A stretch of 64,000 nucleotides of DNA. Source: Psilocybe azurescens. Its lineage: Eukaryota > Basidiomycota > Agaricomycetes > Agaricales > Agrocybaceae. Shown piece after piece: positions 25,873-37,752 of this stretch. Every line of letters begins with the position of its first letter. Within the stretch, counting starts at the first letter, position 1. The notes below the pieces were generated by a model, which saw only the letters and a list, made by a program, of their open reading frames with translations, was not told the origin of the DNA and did not search any database. Where the stretch lies: positions 186,001 through 250,000 of the forward strand of contig JAJIRX010000492.1 in NCBI GenBank assembly GCA_023853785.1, in the 5' to 3' direction. The position numbers were made by a program, and so were the translations under genes.

Positions 25873-26226
25873 CATTCTTCATAAGGTTTAAACTCAATTC
25901 AGACTCCGAATTCTGGCGGTCCTCAGTAACCACCAACTTGCTTGCAGCCTGCCACCAATCTTCTCTTACAGATTTCTCGAGTTCCTTGCTCCCTGGCATC
26001 ACTATTCTCTCGACCATCATCTAACCCTATAAAACAGGCCATATCTACAATCCTAGACTTTGGAGGTGAAAGAACAAAAGTCTGGCAGGGCTGCAAGCAG
26101 GTCGAAGTAACGGGCTTGTGGACTCATTTTTGTGAGTCAATGTCAATGCGGATAATGAACCATAACTGCAGTTTGCCTTACCTTCTGTATAGTCTCAATC
26201 TCTCTGTACAACTAAGGGACGTCAAT

Positions 26227-27969
26227 ATGCACTTATGTGACTTGCCGAACGAAATTCTCCTTCAAATCATTAATGAGAAACTGCTCTGCGCGGACGATCT
26301 CTATTACGTAGCCACTCTTTCCCGTCTCCTCCACAGCATAGCCCTGCCGATGTACCTTCGAATCTATGAATTACATGACCCTACATCCTACAGCGCAGTA
26401 CACGTCAGCCGAAAGCCGGCATACCTTGTCAGGCCGTCACTAGACGGTCTTTCGGGGTTGGCCATTTCGACCAAATTGACCACCATCGACTACCTCGTTT
26501 GCAATTTGTACGGTTTCCGCGCATCCGACAGTGCTTTTCAAGTCATGGAATGCAAGCTTCAACAGCTTTGTAGGGTCATCCAGCGGTTGGAGCGTATCAC
26601 ACGGTTTCGACTGTGCTTATTAGGGACCTTCGCTCCTCAGGACGGACGCAGAATCCCTGACAAGGATCTGAGAACATGGACCACTTCTATCGGCGGTCTT
26701 TTGAACGGTGTCATTGATAAGGGCTGTCTAGAGTTAACCGTTCACTCAGGATGTTGGTCAGAGGATCCATATCATTTCCATAGCGTCAACCCTTCGAAGA
26801 ATCCACTGACAACGGTTAGATACCTTGCTAAGAGTTTTTTTGTTGACTCGCGGAGTCCAGAATTATTTCTTCGCGGCCTGAATTGGGAGTTCGTTCGACC
26901 ACAGGAACGAGGTTACTCCAAATCCATTTTGATGCATACCTCACCCCAATCTCTCACACCGTCAGCTTTGCATTCGTTTGCCATTCAATCCCGCATATTC
27001 CTTATACCGCCTTACCTCAGCTGGACAATGTCGGTCTTATCCCTTGGTACAAATATCACATCACTCACTTTCAGGATCACTCAGTTAAAGCCTGGGATAT
27101 GGAAAGTCATCCTCACCCGACTCGGAGAGGTTATGTCAAATCGTCTGAGAGAGGTTTACTTTCAGCCAGGATGCTATGGATTGGACTTCAGGGATCTCTT
27201 AGCCTTCCTATCGAAAACGCCCTGTCTCACTCATCTGGAAGTACATAATTCCTGCAAAGTGACGATTCCGGATCCGTGTATCAGAGAATCGCTCATAACC
27301 CACCATTGTTCATTGATCGTACCTCACCTCCCTAACCTTCAGTTCCTCATTGCTCCGCTCTCTGTTGCGAGCCACCTGCTGTCCAAGTATAGCGAGTCAA
27401 GTATCTCACCACTTCCTAGTCTGCGTGAATGGGTGGTCTTCTTCGAGGCAGGGAAAATTTTTGGCGATTATGCATATGTCGTAGACTGTTGCCAGAGACA
27501 CACCGAGATTAGGGAACGAATTATAACCGGAAACTCCCCACAAAGCGTCCCCAGACTCTCTGTACACATTCTAGGCCGTCCTTACAGCTACCGGACGCCA
27601 CTCTTCCCGGATGAAGATAAATTTATTGATGCAGAAGCTACGGGAACTTTGCCTCAGTTTCCGCATATCACAAGGGCGATATATGATCTCATGCCAACTA
27701 AGCAAGAACTGCTGGAAGGCGTGAACTCTTTCCTCACAGCGGTAGATCTCCGGTTTCCTGAGCTTCGTGAGATCACAATTTCGGAACGAATTATGGACAG
27801 AATTTCAGAACGAATTATGGACAGAATGTCGAAAGACACCGCCGATGGACTCGAAGACGAAAGGTATATGAGGTCGAAAACAGTTGAAGACGTGTTATCT
27901 TTACTGCAACGACGGTTCAGAAAGCTTGAAAGAGTCGCCACAGAGAAAACAGTGCATCTGCTCAAGTAG
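26227..27969 (+). CDS. F-box-like protein, single exon
   Basis: The frame is open from before 25950 to 27969; the chosen ATG at 26227 puts the F-box-like motif HLCDLPNEILLQIINEKLL at the very N-terminus as is usual, giving 580 residues. Upstream in-frame ATGs at 26138, 26144 and 26155 are alternatives. After the F-box comes YYVATLSRLLHSIALPMYLR and then a long alpha/beta region without a named domain but with LRR-like spacing (LTSLTFRITQL, LREVYFQPGCYGL, LTHLEVHNSCKV, LPNLQFLIAPL). The C-terminus has a near-exact tandem duplication of ERIMDRIS/ERIMDRMS and a basic end. A decayed paralogue lies at 30681-31733. Probable SCF substrate adaptor; substrate unknown. Confidence 0.75.
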   Translation: MHLCDLPNEILLQIINEKLLCADDLYYVATLSRLLHSIALPMYLRIYELHDPTSYSAVHVSRKPAYLVRPSLDGLSGLAISTKLTTIDYLVCNLYGFRASDSAFQVMECKLQQLCRVIQRLERITRFRLCLLGTFAPQDGRRIPDKDLRTWTTSIGGLLNGVIDKGCLELTVHSGCWSEDPYHFHSVNPSKNPLTTVRYLAKSFFVDSRSPELFLRGLNWEFVRPQERGYSKSILMHTSPQSLTPSALHSFAIQSRIFLIPPYLSWTMSVLSLGTNITSLTFRITQLKPGIWKVILTRLGEVMSNRLREVYFQPGCYGLDFRDLLAFLSKTPCLTHLEVHNSCKVTIPDPCIRESLITHHCSLIVPHLPNLQFLIAPLSVASHLLSKYSESSISPLPSLREWVVFFEAGKIFGDYAYVVDCCQRHTEIRERIITGNSPQSVPRLSVHILGRPYSYRTPLFPDEDKFIDAEATGTLPQFPHITRAIYDLMPTKQELLEGVNSFLTAVDLRFPELREITISERIMDRISERIMDRMSKDTADGLEDERYMRSKTVEDVLSLLQRRFRKLERVATEKTVHLLK

Positions 27970-29392
27970 TCTTTCGTCTAGACATATTGTGTTAATTATT
28001 TGACCTGAACAGTACATATGGAATTTCACTGTACTTTTTGCCAGAGTCCGATTGTCACTTTCTCAGTTCCAGTATTTACTCCGCCGATGAGCATTGGAGG
28101 TTAAGTTTTGTGATGTCTGACAGTGACGAGTGAACTGCAAATGGTGCCCACGAAGCCCGTAACGCCAGAGTATAATTGTATAGTCATGAAATCTGTGCCG
28201 TAGCTAGTGGAACCCGGGTTGTGTCTTTTGAGCAATACTGACAACTAACTCAATGGTTATCATTTCTTTGGCCGTTATTAAAACCTCACGCCTTCAAAAT
28301 ATGATGAAAGATTGATCTCCAGAGACCGACAATCGGTCAATGACAGCTGGAATCGAAACGAGGTGGGAATATGCCAGGAAGAGATAATTTAGCGAAAGCG
28401 AAGGACAGAACATTGAAGAAACTTGGAGACCTAGATAGTGAGTCCTTGAGATGAAATGGCAACATCCATGCTCCATATTCAATGATTTATACTATGAGGA
28501 TTTAATGTATGCTGAAAAGACATGGTGGCATTTGAATCATTAGCGCTTTACAATATATCGTTGGGATCTGGGTGAATCGGGGGTGTATGGCGTGAAATCT
28601 CATTTATGGAACTGTGCCTGATGTCTGCTTGGATGCGTCATCAGTGGTATCGTTTAGTAAGTGAATGGTCGCTCCGAGAAGCTCTTGAGACGGTGGAGGG
28701 GCGTTGGTTGAATGTATCACCTGTCTGTTCCTTGTTGAGACGTTTTCGTAAGAATTCTCGTATGTCTTATGAGGTGACTCGAACAGACCGCCAGCACCGC
28801 TCCCCCAAGCAACCATTACTCTATATTACCATATTTACAGCACATCATGGGTAGAAAGCTCAACAATGGTTCAAGACTGAGTCGTTTAAATTCAAGACGG
28901 TGTTGGTAATGTAAATTGCTAAATGACGCTTTCTGAGTAATATTTAAGACCGAAATGAATCCTGTCGTCACAAGCACTGGCTCAGAAGGGCTGTCTTTGT
29001 CATTTATCCAGTGACGTCTCACGCTTGAGGCGTGCTTGAGCAAGTTAATCAGCCAATTTGAAGTGTACTTGTTTCTCGCTTAGTATTTATGGACGCTGAA
29101 GGACAGAAATAAGTGGAGCGGACTGTTTATAGACTAGTACAAAGCCACTTCAACCTTTACTTCTAGAGTCGGGAATCGGGTTCATCGACCAGTGCACGGT
29201 TCTGAGGAGGATATAGATATTCTTAAAATTCTCACTAGGTCTGTAATGACCGTCTCTATTTTTATCAGCGGAGACTTCAGCTCATTATGGGGTCAGAATT
29301 TCTGCGAGCAATGTATAAAGACAATCCTTGTAGAGACTAAGAAGAATCAGTAACAAAAGGATTTACTTGTACTCCAAGCCAACTAGTGAACA
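27970..29392. other. Intergenic, no gene supported
   Basis: Short frames only, no motif. It separates the F-box-like gene from the Kre9-like gene. Confidence 0.45.
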
Positions 29393-29995
29393 ATGAAGTT
29401 TCTTTCCTCCTCTGTTGCACTGGCTGCTCTGTGCGTCAGCAGCACGCTTGCTGCCTTGACTATCAATACTCCGTAAATGGCCTCTCGTCTGTTATTCTCT
29501 GGATATAACTAACCACACATTCTCAGTGTCAACGTGGTATCTAACCACCCCACTATTATTGAATGGGCTGGTGGTAAAAGTGAGTCTTCGCAGATGTCTG
29601 TTCTCTGGCTCACCAAAAATTTCTGATGATGAAATTTTAGGTCCTTTTTGGTGGTAAGTGAAGTAGTTATGTGTGCTATTGCGTCTCTGACCACTTGAAT
29701 TCATTTCTACAGGAGTCTGTTCTCTTCCAGTCTCTTTCATAATACATTCTTATTTATCTGGTTTAATTTTAGAGTTGACGCTATAGGTGGGGCTCTCATC
29801 GCAAATTTAGGAGTACATAGCGCCCACAGCGCAGTCTGGACTACCAATGTTGCCCCAGGTAGGTTTAAGACAAATCAACGCAGACGCCACTCCATCTCAC
29901 TTCTCCTCTGCCCTACAGGTACCGTGGTTGTATTCAAGGTTGAAGATAATACGGGAGCCGTTGCCCAGTCTGCGCCGGTAACGGTCGAGGCTTGA
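29393..29995 (+). CDS. Small secreted protein, Kre9/Knh1-like N-terminal-type fold, 6 exons
   Basis: Proposed exons 29393-29472, 29527-29579, 29641-29653, 29713-29729, 29775-29858 and 29919-29995 give 107 residues. Signal peptide MKFLSSSVALAALCVSSTLA. The mature part INTPVNVVSNHPTIIEWAGG followed by SPFWWSL, ...HSAVWTTNVAPGTVVVFKVEDNTG and a final SAPVTVEA matches the pattern of small basidiomycete proteins related to the Ser-Thr-rich/Kre9-Knh1 domain (PF10342): a beta-sandwich with W-x-GG early and a T-x-F/V-x-V-x-D-x-x-G late. Exons 3 and 4 are only 13 and 17 nt; the acceptor of exon 5 (TAGAG) is the least certain junction. Extracellular, role in cell wall possible by family only. Confidence 0.65.
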
Positions 29996-30680
29996 TTAAC
30001 AAGTTCGACCATAGCTCCGTTGGAAGGCCGATTTTCCAGAAGTAATGTCACGTTAGTGTGGACGCCGAGACATCTTTTTTGAAAGAATAGCAGAATTTAA
30101 AATTCAAAGTAATTTCTGCGTTATGTTATGTAAAATGAGGGTTCAAATGATCGTTTATATGTCTATTTCAATGGCTCAAAGCCAGGCGGAAGAAAAGGCT
30201 TATATAACTCTGGGACCTTCGCAATGTCACAGCACAAGTTATTGAAATCTCTAAGTTGATGAATATATGTGTATTATTTAATCAATATGTCTAGGTATCT
30301 TTCATACCAGCTTGAAAGCCTGGTGGATCTGGTATATATACTGTACTCGGTACGTACTCAAGTAATTTTCAAATTTTTGCGCTGCAGGTTTGATCTATTC
30401 ATAGACTTTAAAGGACGCCGGACATCACGGGTTGAGACCTATTACGAAGCCAAATCTTGCCAAGTAACGAGGCTGACTGCATTCGTAACAGTTCACAAAG
30501 GTTCATAACCACCACAGAGTTGGCTTTGTCTACTTATTTCATCTTCTGATTCAATTACCAGCGTTCTAGCCCTGCCAATCTGATGTGATACGATGATTCC
30601 TCTGCATATGCAGTCTCGATATTCACAACTCTTGTGTACGTCATATATAGAGTCATGAGCGCCAGAGTGGGTCTGTGAGG

Positions 30681-31733
30681 CCTTCTGACGGAGATTTTGC
30701 TGCAGAGCATCAACGAGAAACTCCACGGTCTGCAAGATCTCTATTCCTCAGTCACACTCTCACGTCTTTTACAGGTCATTGTACTTCCACTTTACCTCCA
30801 AGCATACACCATGCAAATTCCACAAAACGCTGTCTAATATCCATCCCAAGTGCAGTTGAACAGATAGCATAAATTAACAGGCATTGGACGGTCTTTACGG
30901 TTTGGCCGTCTCCATGACCTCAGCTCTATTGGTTTTTCCCATTGCAGGTTACATGGCTTCGATGAAACAAACAAGAACCTGGAGGGTCTGAAATTAAAGC
31001 TTGAACAAGCCTGTTAGATTTTTCCATAGGCTAGAGTACATCTCACATTTTTATTGGATCTTACGGGGTCTGCGTATCCCCGCAATGGCTTCCTGATTGC
31101 TGACCACACTCTTGAAACTCTGGCTACCTCCCTTGGCGGTGTGCTGGATACGGAAATTACTCGTGGCCTCAACGAGATAAACATCTACCAGAATTTTGGA
31201 AGATGGTTGCCAAAGAATCGCGGCCTGCAAGACGTAGACTGGGTAAACCAGGTCAAGTCATATCACGCTGAGCCGGCAAATACCTGACAACTTTGTTCAG
31301 CCTGCCCTCAAGGCCCGAGCTGTAAATACTGTTTGGAGAATGTTAAGATACCTAGGAAATCAGAGCGGCGTACTTCGCTGATGATACCGGCATATCCCAC
31401 ATCCCATTAATTTTCAATCACCCCAGTGTTTGACCCCACCTTGGCTTGGTGGACTAAATCCCTCATCTATCATAGTCCCAATTTAACGACCATTGAGGAT
31501 TATGTTGGATGACGAACAATGAAAACGTGCCTTAAAAACAATTGTGGACTATGTCCAACCGTCTTTGACAAATTTGCTCTGAAAAACTCTGCAATAGATT
31601 AGGACTGTTCACACTGCTTGGATTTCTATTTAAGACTCCATATCTCACGCGTTTGAAGATGTACCTCGAAAGCGACCTATCGCACCATAGTTGCTCTTTG
31701 GCTAAGCCTTATCTTGAGCTCCATTTGTCGTCA
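30681..31733 (+). pseudogene. Decayed paralogue of the F-box-like gene at 26227-27969
   Basis: Translated fragments in changing frames resemble the intact gene in the same order. LLTEILLQSINEKLHGLQDLY (30680-30742) corresponds to LPNEILLQIINEKL...DLY. TLSRLLQVIVLPLYLQAY corresponds to TLSRLLHSIALPMYLRIY. SLGGVLDTEITRGLNEINIY (near 31127) corresponds to SIGGLLNGVIDKGCLELTVH. YLTRLKMY...SHHSCSLAKPYLEL (31640-31720) corresponds to CLTHLEVH...THHCSLIVPHL. Stops and frame changes separate the pieces, so it is a dead copy. Confidence 0.65.
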
Positions 31734-32190
31734 TAAACCACGTTTCGGATTCTTTTTCGAAGGCACCCTTCCCTAGACTGCGGGACTTGTGTGATATCAA
31801 TCGATGAATCATGCTTTTCCATGAAATACTCCTACGTGATGGTGCTCTGTTCTCTGTCGACTTAGCGCCATCCTTGTATGTCCCACAATATTCAAACCAT
31901 CGGATACCCCTTCTAGACTACCACAAATTTACCGAAGCTAGACAACATGGGATAGTGCTGCAATTTGTTGGCCCTCCTCACTGCGATCTGGCTACAATAC
32001 GCGAAAGCTCATTTTGGCGTGATAAATCCGTTATTTCCCCATCTTGTCAAATTGTGTGCACTGCCAAGCGCACCAAGAAGTCTATTCGGCCATGCGTTTG
32101 AGCTCTCCGAAGACATGTCAAGGGAAAAAGGCGGAGTTGCTGTTGATGGTCCATGGAAAATGTCTGAGGACAGAAAGATTGACCCTCGCG

Positions 32191-32303
32191 CATATGTGGC
32201 TGAAAAATTGGCTACGATGCAGACCACATATAATCTCGAGTTGATTCCATCAGTCCACAAGGACAACCTTCACGGTTCGAAGCTAGACTACGAAATTGAA
32301 ATA
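32191..32303 (+). repeat. Dispersed ~115-bp repeat, copy 1 (second copy 35905-36017)
   Basis: Both copies start ATGTGGCTGAA and share GATTCCATCA, CAAGGACAACC and an ACGGTTTGAAGC/ACGGTTCGAAGC-type block with roughly 70-75% identity by eye. Copy 1 has an open frame (31965-32387), copy 2 has a stop early. They may be remnants of the same gene or element. Confidence 0.5.
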
Positions 32304-32614
32304 ATCAACTCTAGTTGTTGTATTTATATACGTTGTGATTGGTTATTTCACCTTCTAGAGTATAACAAACCACGGCAAGTACTCTAATTTAAATAATGGA
32401 GATTTCACTTTCTCCTTTACTTAGCAATGTTGGCCTGCACTAGGCGGTCGAGATTTAGTTAGGGCCATATCAGGCGGGGCCGAAGACGAGGTTTTCCTGG
32501 CCAGGCCCAAGCCGGTAAATCACAAATTTAATCCACGCTGATCATCCGATAACGATATCAATACTTATAAGACAAAAGAGTAAGTAGTTCGGTAAATAAG
32601 ACATACTCTCAACC

Positions 32615-34250
32615 ATGTCGAAACTGGCATCCACGTCGAAAGTGTCGATCTCCAAGAAATCCGTTCCCGCCAACTCGAAGCCGGACTCGGACTCGGACTC
32701 GGACTCGGACTGGCCTGACAAGGTGGACATCAATACAGTGCTAACGCATCGTGAAGAGCAACGTGATATCACAGTAGCGCGCAACAGAAATTCCTGGACG
32801 CTCCAAAAGTCATTCCTTGAATTCATTAACGGTGTTCGAGACATCAAGCCGGAGATTGTCATGAGAGGCGTCGACAGGATAATGGCGTACGCGCCCGTGC
32901 AGTACACTGATGCCGCAGGTGTGACTGTTATTTGGTTACTAATACCGTGACTATTTCTGCTGATATTGACGCTCCTATGCACACAGGTGTTTCTACCGAC
33001 TTATATTACAAGAAATCGACCAAACACATTACTTTAGATACCTTACTCCCACCGGAACAAAAAGAGTTGCTTCTACTTATGGAGATGAAACCGGGTTTTG
33101 TCTTCCCAGCCTTGGAGGTGGAGCACCCGGAAGAGCCCAAGGTCCTTCCAAAGGTACCAAAGGTACGCAGTGATTCCTACGGCTTGCCATCGTCTTTATC
33201 TGACACCGCGACATCGCAGAAAGACAAACAGAAGGAGATTGTGACATACTTACTGCCTGATGTACGCAGTGACTCCATTTGTTGTGGCCTTAGTCTGATG
33301 TAGTATGACCGCAGGAAAAATCAATGGAGGTGTCAGCAGACGACGTAATTAAAGTTCTGCAGCTTGAGCGGAAGGAGCATAGAAAAGAGAATATGCGCTT
33401 GAAGAACGAAAAGACGGACATAGAGAAGACATTAGAGGCGCTGGCACAACAGGCTGAAAGGACGAATCAGGCGCTAGCACAACAGGCCGAAAAGGGCGAC
33501 TCAGGCGGAGGCGAGGTTCCAATTGGCGCTAGCACAAGAGGCTGAAAGGGCGACTCAGGCGGAGGCGAGGTTACAATCGTCATTGGCACAAGTCCAATTG
33601 TTGCTGGCCCGAGAGACTGAAAGGGCATCCCAGGCGGAGAAGGCCCAAGCTGAGGTAAACACGGCCCAAGCTGAGGTAAACACGGTCCAAGCTGAGAAAC
33701 AAGAAGACGTCGATGCCTTCATCGCCAGTGGGGTGTGTCCTCCCGTCCATTTCTCTTTCTGTATGATACTAATCCCTGACCCTTTTAGTGCCGCAATGAT
33801 ACTGTCGCGTATTACCGCATCAAAATTAGGCACCTCATCAACCTCACTCAAGCCTCTTTGGCATACTTTACAGGGATAACGCCATATTATAACGAGCGTA
33901 ATTCTTCAAAACAATGGCGGGCGAAGTTTAACCACCGGTCCATCCAGCAACGGGTTAGTGTTGCCAAGGATTATATTTCGAAGAATACACAGGTGCCAGC
34001 ACACAAAACGGCTATTGATACTCTTGTTGCGTCGGGCGCGTTGAATGTTTTGGTTGATGATGGAAACCTGCGCACTACGGGTGATGATGCTGCACACCCA
34101 GGTCCGTTAACAAGCGAAAACGCAGCGGAATACCGGACTGTTGTAAGCTATGTTGAAGAACTGGCTTACGAAAAGAACATCGGTTTGAAGGGGCATTTAG
34201 ACGCATGCATTGATTTTTTGCTTGTGTCTAGGATTCAGAATCCTGCATGA
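32615..34250 (+). CDS. Coiled-coil protein with Asp-Ser repeat, unknown function, 5 exons
   Basis: Exons 32615-32918, 32987-33162, 33220-33261, 33315-33732 and 33789-34250. Exon 4 holds one extra A in a run of four (33490-33493); without it all phases fit and the product is 466 residues. Order of parts: Ser/Lys-rich start; acidic DSDSDSDSD tract from a GGACTC microsatellite; THREEQRDITVARNRNSW block; LLPPEQKELLLL; then a long heptad coiled coil made of ALAQQAER/ATQAEARLQ repeats (residues ~195-310); then a conserved-looking C-terminal part (YRIKIRHLINLTQASLAYFTG, AKFNHRSIQQRV, LVDDGNLRTTGDDAAHPGP). A truncated second copy lies at 18090-18711. No family is recognised. Coiled-coil repeats suggest a self-assembling or scaffold role, as inference only. 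Confidence 0.65.
32683..32711 (+). repeat. Microsatellite (GGACTC)~4.8 inside coding sequence
   Basis: Four perfect GGACTC units plus a partial fifth encode alternating Asp-Ser. A shorter, similar track (GACTCGGACTCGGAC) encodes DSDSD at about 46407-46421 in another open frame. Confidence 0.9.
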
Positions 34251-36760
34251 TACCCTTTTTAAAACATTTGTTGCGTTATTGTTCTGCTGTGTGCTCTTCC
34301 ATACTATGCTCTGTATTTGTTACCCATATTACGCTATACGTCCTTTCAATGCTATCCATTCCCAGAATCATTCCATATTCGGCCATGACACTATCTAATC
34401 ATGACGCACATTAACCTATGGGACTGTTACCTGCATTAAGGCCCTTCTTTTAACCATTTCAGTTGCGGAATAGACGGGAGTCCTCAAGACTCGTAGTCAA
34501 GCTTGCGAGCTCTTTTGGAGGCCGGCAACATACAGTCTAACGCTCTAATGTTTGCCACCATTTCGCCCATCATCTTCATCCAAAGCTGTCATCATCCGCC
34601 GTCTCTGGAATGCTCTGAAGAATATCACCGGAATATATTTCACTCACTATTCTGCTCATCAGCCGACGCTCTGCCCAATACGACGCGGTGACCATCCTAT
34701 CCTCGCAGTGGTGATTAGTCTCCTTGGAGGCACGTCGTTACGTTCCTCTTGACTCTACTCAGGCGTCGTTCCCTCAGTGTCGACACCCAACAGAGCGATG
34801 ATATGCTGCTTCCCTTTCGTCGAGGTTATCGCCCATCATCGTCGACAGCTGTCGTTGTCCGCCGTTTCCGGAATGCTCTAAAGATGAAGATAAGCGGTGA
34901 CCGGTGACCGCCGCCCTAAGTCCTTTGCACTCACCATTCCTCCCAACAGCCAACACACTGCTCAACGCGAATCGTCCTTCTCCTGTGAGCTGTTCCGAAG
35001 GTAAGTTGTGAATGTTCCCCAGAGGGTTATGTGCTCACCGTATCGCTCAGGATCTCCTTTCACTCCTGACATGGTGCACATCGCTGTTGCAGTATGCACT
35101 CAGTGATCTCCTCAAAGGCGAAGTCGCAACTGATGGGGTCTCTTGTGTCCGTTTGAGTCGTGGCGTTCAGAGTTGTGTTAGTAAGCCATATATTGTTCGT
35201 CGTGAATGAGGCTGACTGTTGTCGATAGCCGTCGTCGTACGATCATCGAATTTGTACGGGGCCTCTGCGGCTGTATGGTAGGTTGGCCCTTCTTCGTCCA
35301 CCGTATGTTGAGGCTGAATGCCATCCATACCCACAGTCGTCGCTGTACACGGCCGATCGAAGGGTGAGCTGCGAACATTTCTCGAACATTTCATCACTCA
35401 CCCTAGCTCCTCGCAGCTCCTTTCCTGTCCATTACTTGGGTTGAGTTAGGGCGTAGTGTTGCAGAGACATGTCGCCTCATCTGCCGGTGACAATGTAGGT
35501 GATGTCCGTGATTGCACGCGCTACCGTCATTGCCATTGTCCACGGCCTTTGAGTTGCTGTGCAGGTGAGCTATGAACTCGGGTGGATAATCTAACACTCA
35601 TCCAGCTTCCATCGGCACATGCACATCGATGAAAGTGTAAGCCGTCTCCAGTGAGGTGCGGTTGATGGCGGTTAGTGCAGACGGCACCGAAGATGCGTAC
35701 AGCCATACAAGCACCATTCCAGAAGAGTGTGGGCTGTTATTGTTGTAAGAGAGACATCCTAGAAACGTAAAAGCCCCTCTCCACACTCCTCGCCGATGTC
35801 CTGTTCAGAGCGCACATATGACGATTGAGGCCGTACAGTTTTTGAGGGCGAACTCCAGGATGTGGCAAGTTGCAGCCAACGACAGGTGAGCACTGAGGCG
35901 AAGCATGTGGCTGAACATTTGGCCATGGTCCAGACCACTTAATTATCTCAAGTCGATTCCATCAATTCGCAAGGACAACCCCACACGGTTTGAAGCCAGA
36001 CTGCAAAACAGAAGTAATTCGAACGGCTCGCCAAAACAGGGTGTCGTGAGTTATAATAGTCCTACATACCCAGTCTCAACGACAAGTGAACACTGAGGGG
36101 ATGGTCCGGCGGGAATATTGAGGAGAAGTGGGGAAAGTAAGTGGCTGCATGCACGAAACTTGGCGGAATAAGTACAGTAACATAAGTCGTAATGCATCAC
36201 TATTAATTCCGGAATTTCAACATAACATGCGTGCACGTGGACAGCGCGACAAAACAGACACATAAAATAGGGGCTTTTGGCAGCGCCAGAGATACCTCAG
36301 ATACTAATACTTAGTATGTAACGCTTCCAAGGTCGTGGGGATATTAAGTTGACTTTAACATAATTCATTACGCCTGAGGTAGTGGGTGCCCATCTAAGAT
36401 AAATCCTTCGCTAGTATCTATGTCTGAGAAATTTTACGCTATTTTAAGTGTTAAATTACTCAGTGACAGATATAAGCTGTCGACATAACAGGAAGGGAAA
36501 AAACATATAACGCAGTCTACAAGCTTGACTCTGGAAGTATTAAAACTTTCCGACATAGATCACGCCTTGAGTTGTCCCCGGTACCACATGTGGCATGCCT
36601 CATGTCTTCCTCGTGGGGCTATATTAACTACGGTATTTAGTCGAAGTCGTTGTACTCAATCAGAAAGGTGAATACTGAATATACATCTACCATATCAGCA
36701 TCCACTATTTTTCCAAAGGCTCCAAGCAGAGAGAGATAACTCCCTGGGTAACCTATCGCA
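34251..36760. other. Repeat-rich region, no gene supported
   Basis: The block 34561-34690 (CCCATCATC..., GGAATGCTCTGAAGA, TTTCACTCACTATTC) reappears in diverged form at 34825-34975 (CCCATCATCG, GGAATGCTCTAAAGA, TTGCACTCACCATTC), an imperfect tandem repeat with a period near 265-285 bases. GTGAGC/GTGAAC words followed by CTCACC-like words recur at about 35000, 35365, 35565, 35886 and 36087, as in a degraded tandem array. The second copy of the ~115-bp repeat is at 35905-36017. No coding model was found. Confidence 0.45.
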
Positions 36761-37631
36761 ATGCCTATTGTAGCTGGTTCGGGGGTCGTTCTAGGACCGG
36801 ACACCGAAGATCTGGACGTCATCTTCCGAACTATCGATCCAAGCAAGCTACACACCTCGCGACCAGCTCTAGAAGAGTTTCATAATTGTACTCCTTTACC
36901 AGTATGCATACATGTCTTCTTAGTCCCACATACGTTACTGATGATGCTCGTTGCCGATCCATGTTAGACATGTGGAATATGCATTCGAAACCCCGAAGAG
37001 TGTAAGCTCGACCCAAAAGGATCTTATCGCTGCGGATGCTGCGTTTTACGCAAAGAAGAATGTAGTTGGAAAGGCGACATCGCAGTCATTGAGCTGGTGC
37101 GCATGTTCCCGTGGCTTACTCCCGCCAGGGCAAGAGAGGCGTACAGCAAATGGCATGAGAAATCCCGTCGAAAAAGACAAAGACCGGCTGGCGACGAAAC
37201 ATCTTCTGAAGCGTTAACAAAGAGAAAGAGGTACGCAGCATCCAAAACTTAATACTGTATCGTGTGTTGTCTGTTGTTGATAGACTTATTTCCATGTCAG
37301 ATCTCGAGCACCATACCGCACTTGGACACTGGGCGTCTCAACAATTACCACTACAGCTACATCGATCCCAGATTCATCTACGTCCGAATCAAATACGTCT
37401 ACTGCTGACATCTCCACCTTGGAAGATCTGAACGCTTTCAACTACGCGACATTGAAGAGGGAAAAAGAAACGGCTGAAAGTGCGCGCAACCAAATGGCAA
37501 AGAGCCTCGAAACTGCCCTTCGAAAAATAGATGTCCTAGAACACGAGATACAGCGCCTGAAAACGGCGTCGATGACGAGCTCCGACACAGCTGTAGACCC
37601 TACTGCGCTCTCACAGCACGGAGAAATGTAG
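36761..37631 (+). CDS. Protein with Zn2Cys6-spaced cysteine cluster, basic segment and coiled coil, 3 exons
   Basis: Exons 36761-36901, 36968-37230 and 37301-37631 give 244 residues with correct phases. Residues ~49-79 contain six cysteines plus one extra with spacing C-x2-C-x6-C-x9-C-x2-C-x6-C (CGIC...C...CGCC...C), which is exactly the Zn(II)2Cys6 (Gal4-type) consensus. Unlike typical members the loop between Cys2 and Cys3 is acidic (IRNPEE) instead of basic, and the cluster sits after a 47-residue leader. It is followed by FPWLTPARAREAYSKWHEKSR, a strongly basic KRQRP...TKRKRSR stretch that could be a nuclear localisation signal, a Ser/Thr-rich linker, and a C-terminal heptad coiled coil (KREKETAESARNQMAKSLE, IDVLEHEIQRLK). 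A small DNA-binding regulator is the natural guess; protein-protein binding is the alternative. Confidence 0.7.
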
Positions 37632-37752
37632 AGTAGTCTTTAGCGAGAGTGTAATCGAAACCCTGTGACTTGGACGCATTCTAGATGACGATAATTCAAT
37701 TTAACATATCCAAGCCCTTTGCCTCGCTTGACGAGAGAAAATAAGATTTCAT

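Noticed and set aside
32455..32520. GGGCC...GGCCC words upstream of the coiled-coil gene as a possible mini transposon
   Set aside because: Only about 65 bases, imperfect ends and no clear target duplication.
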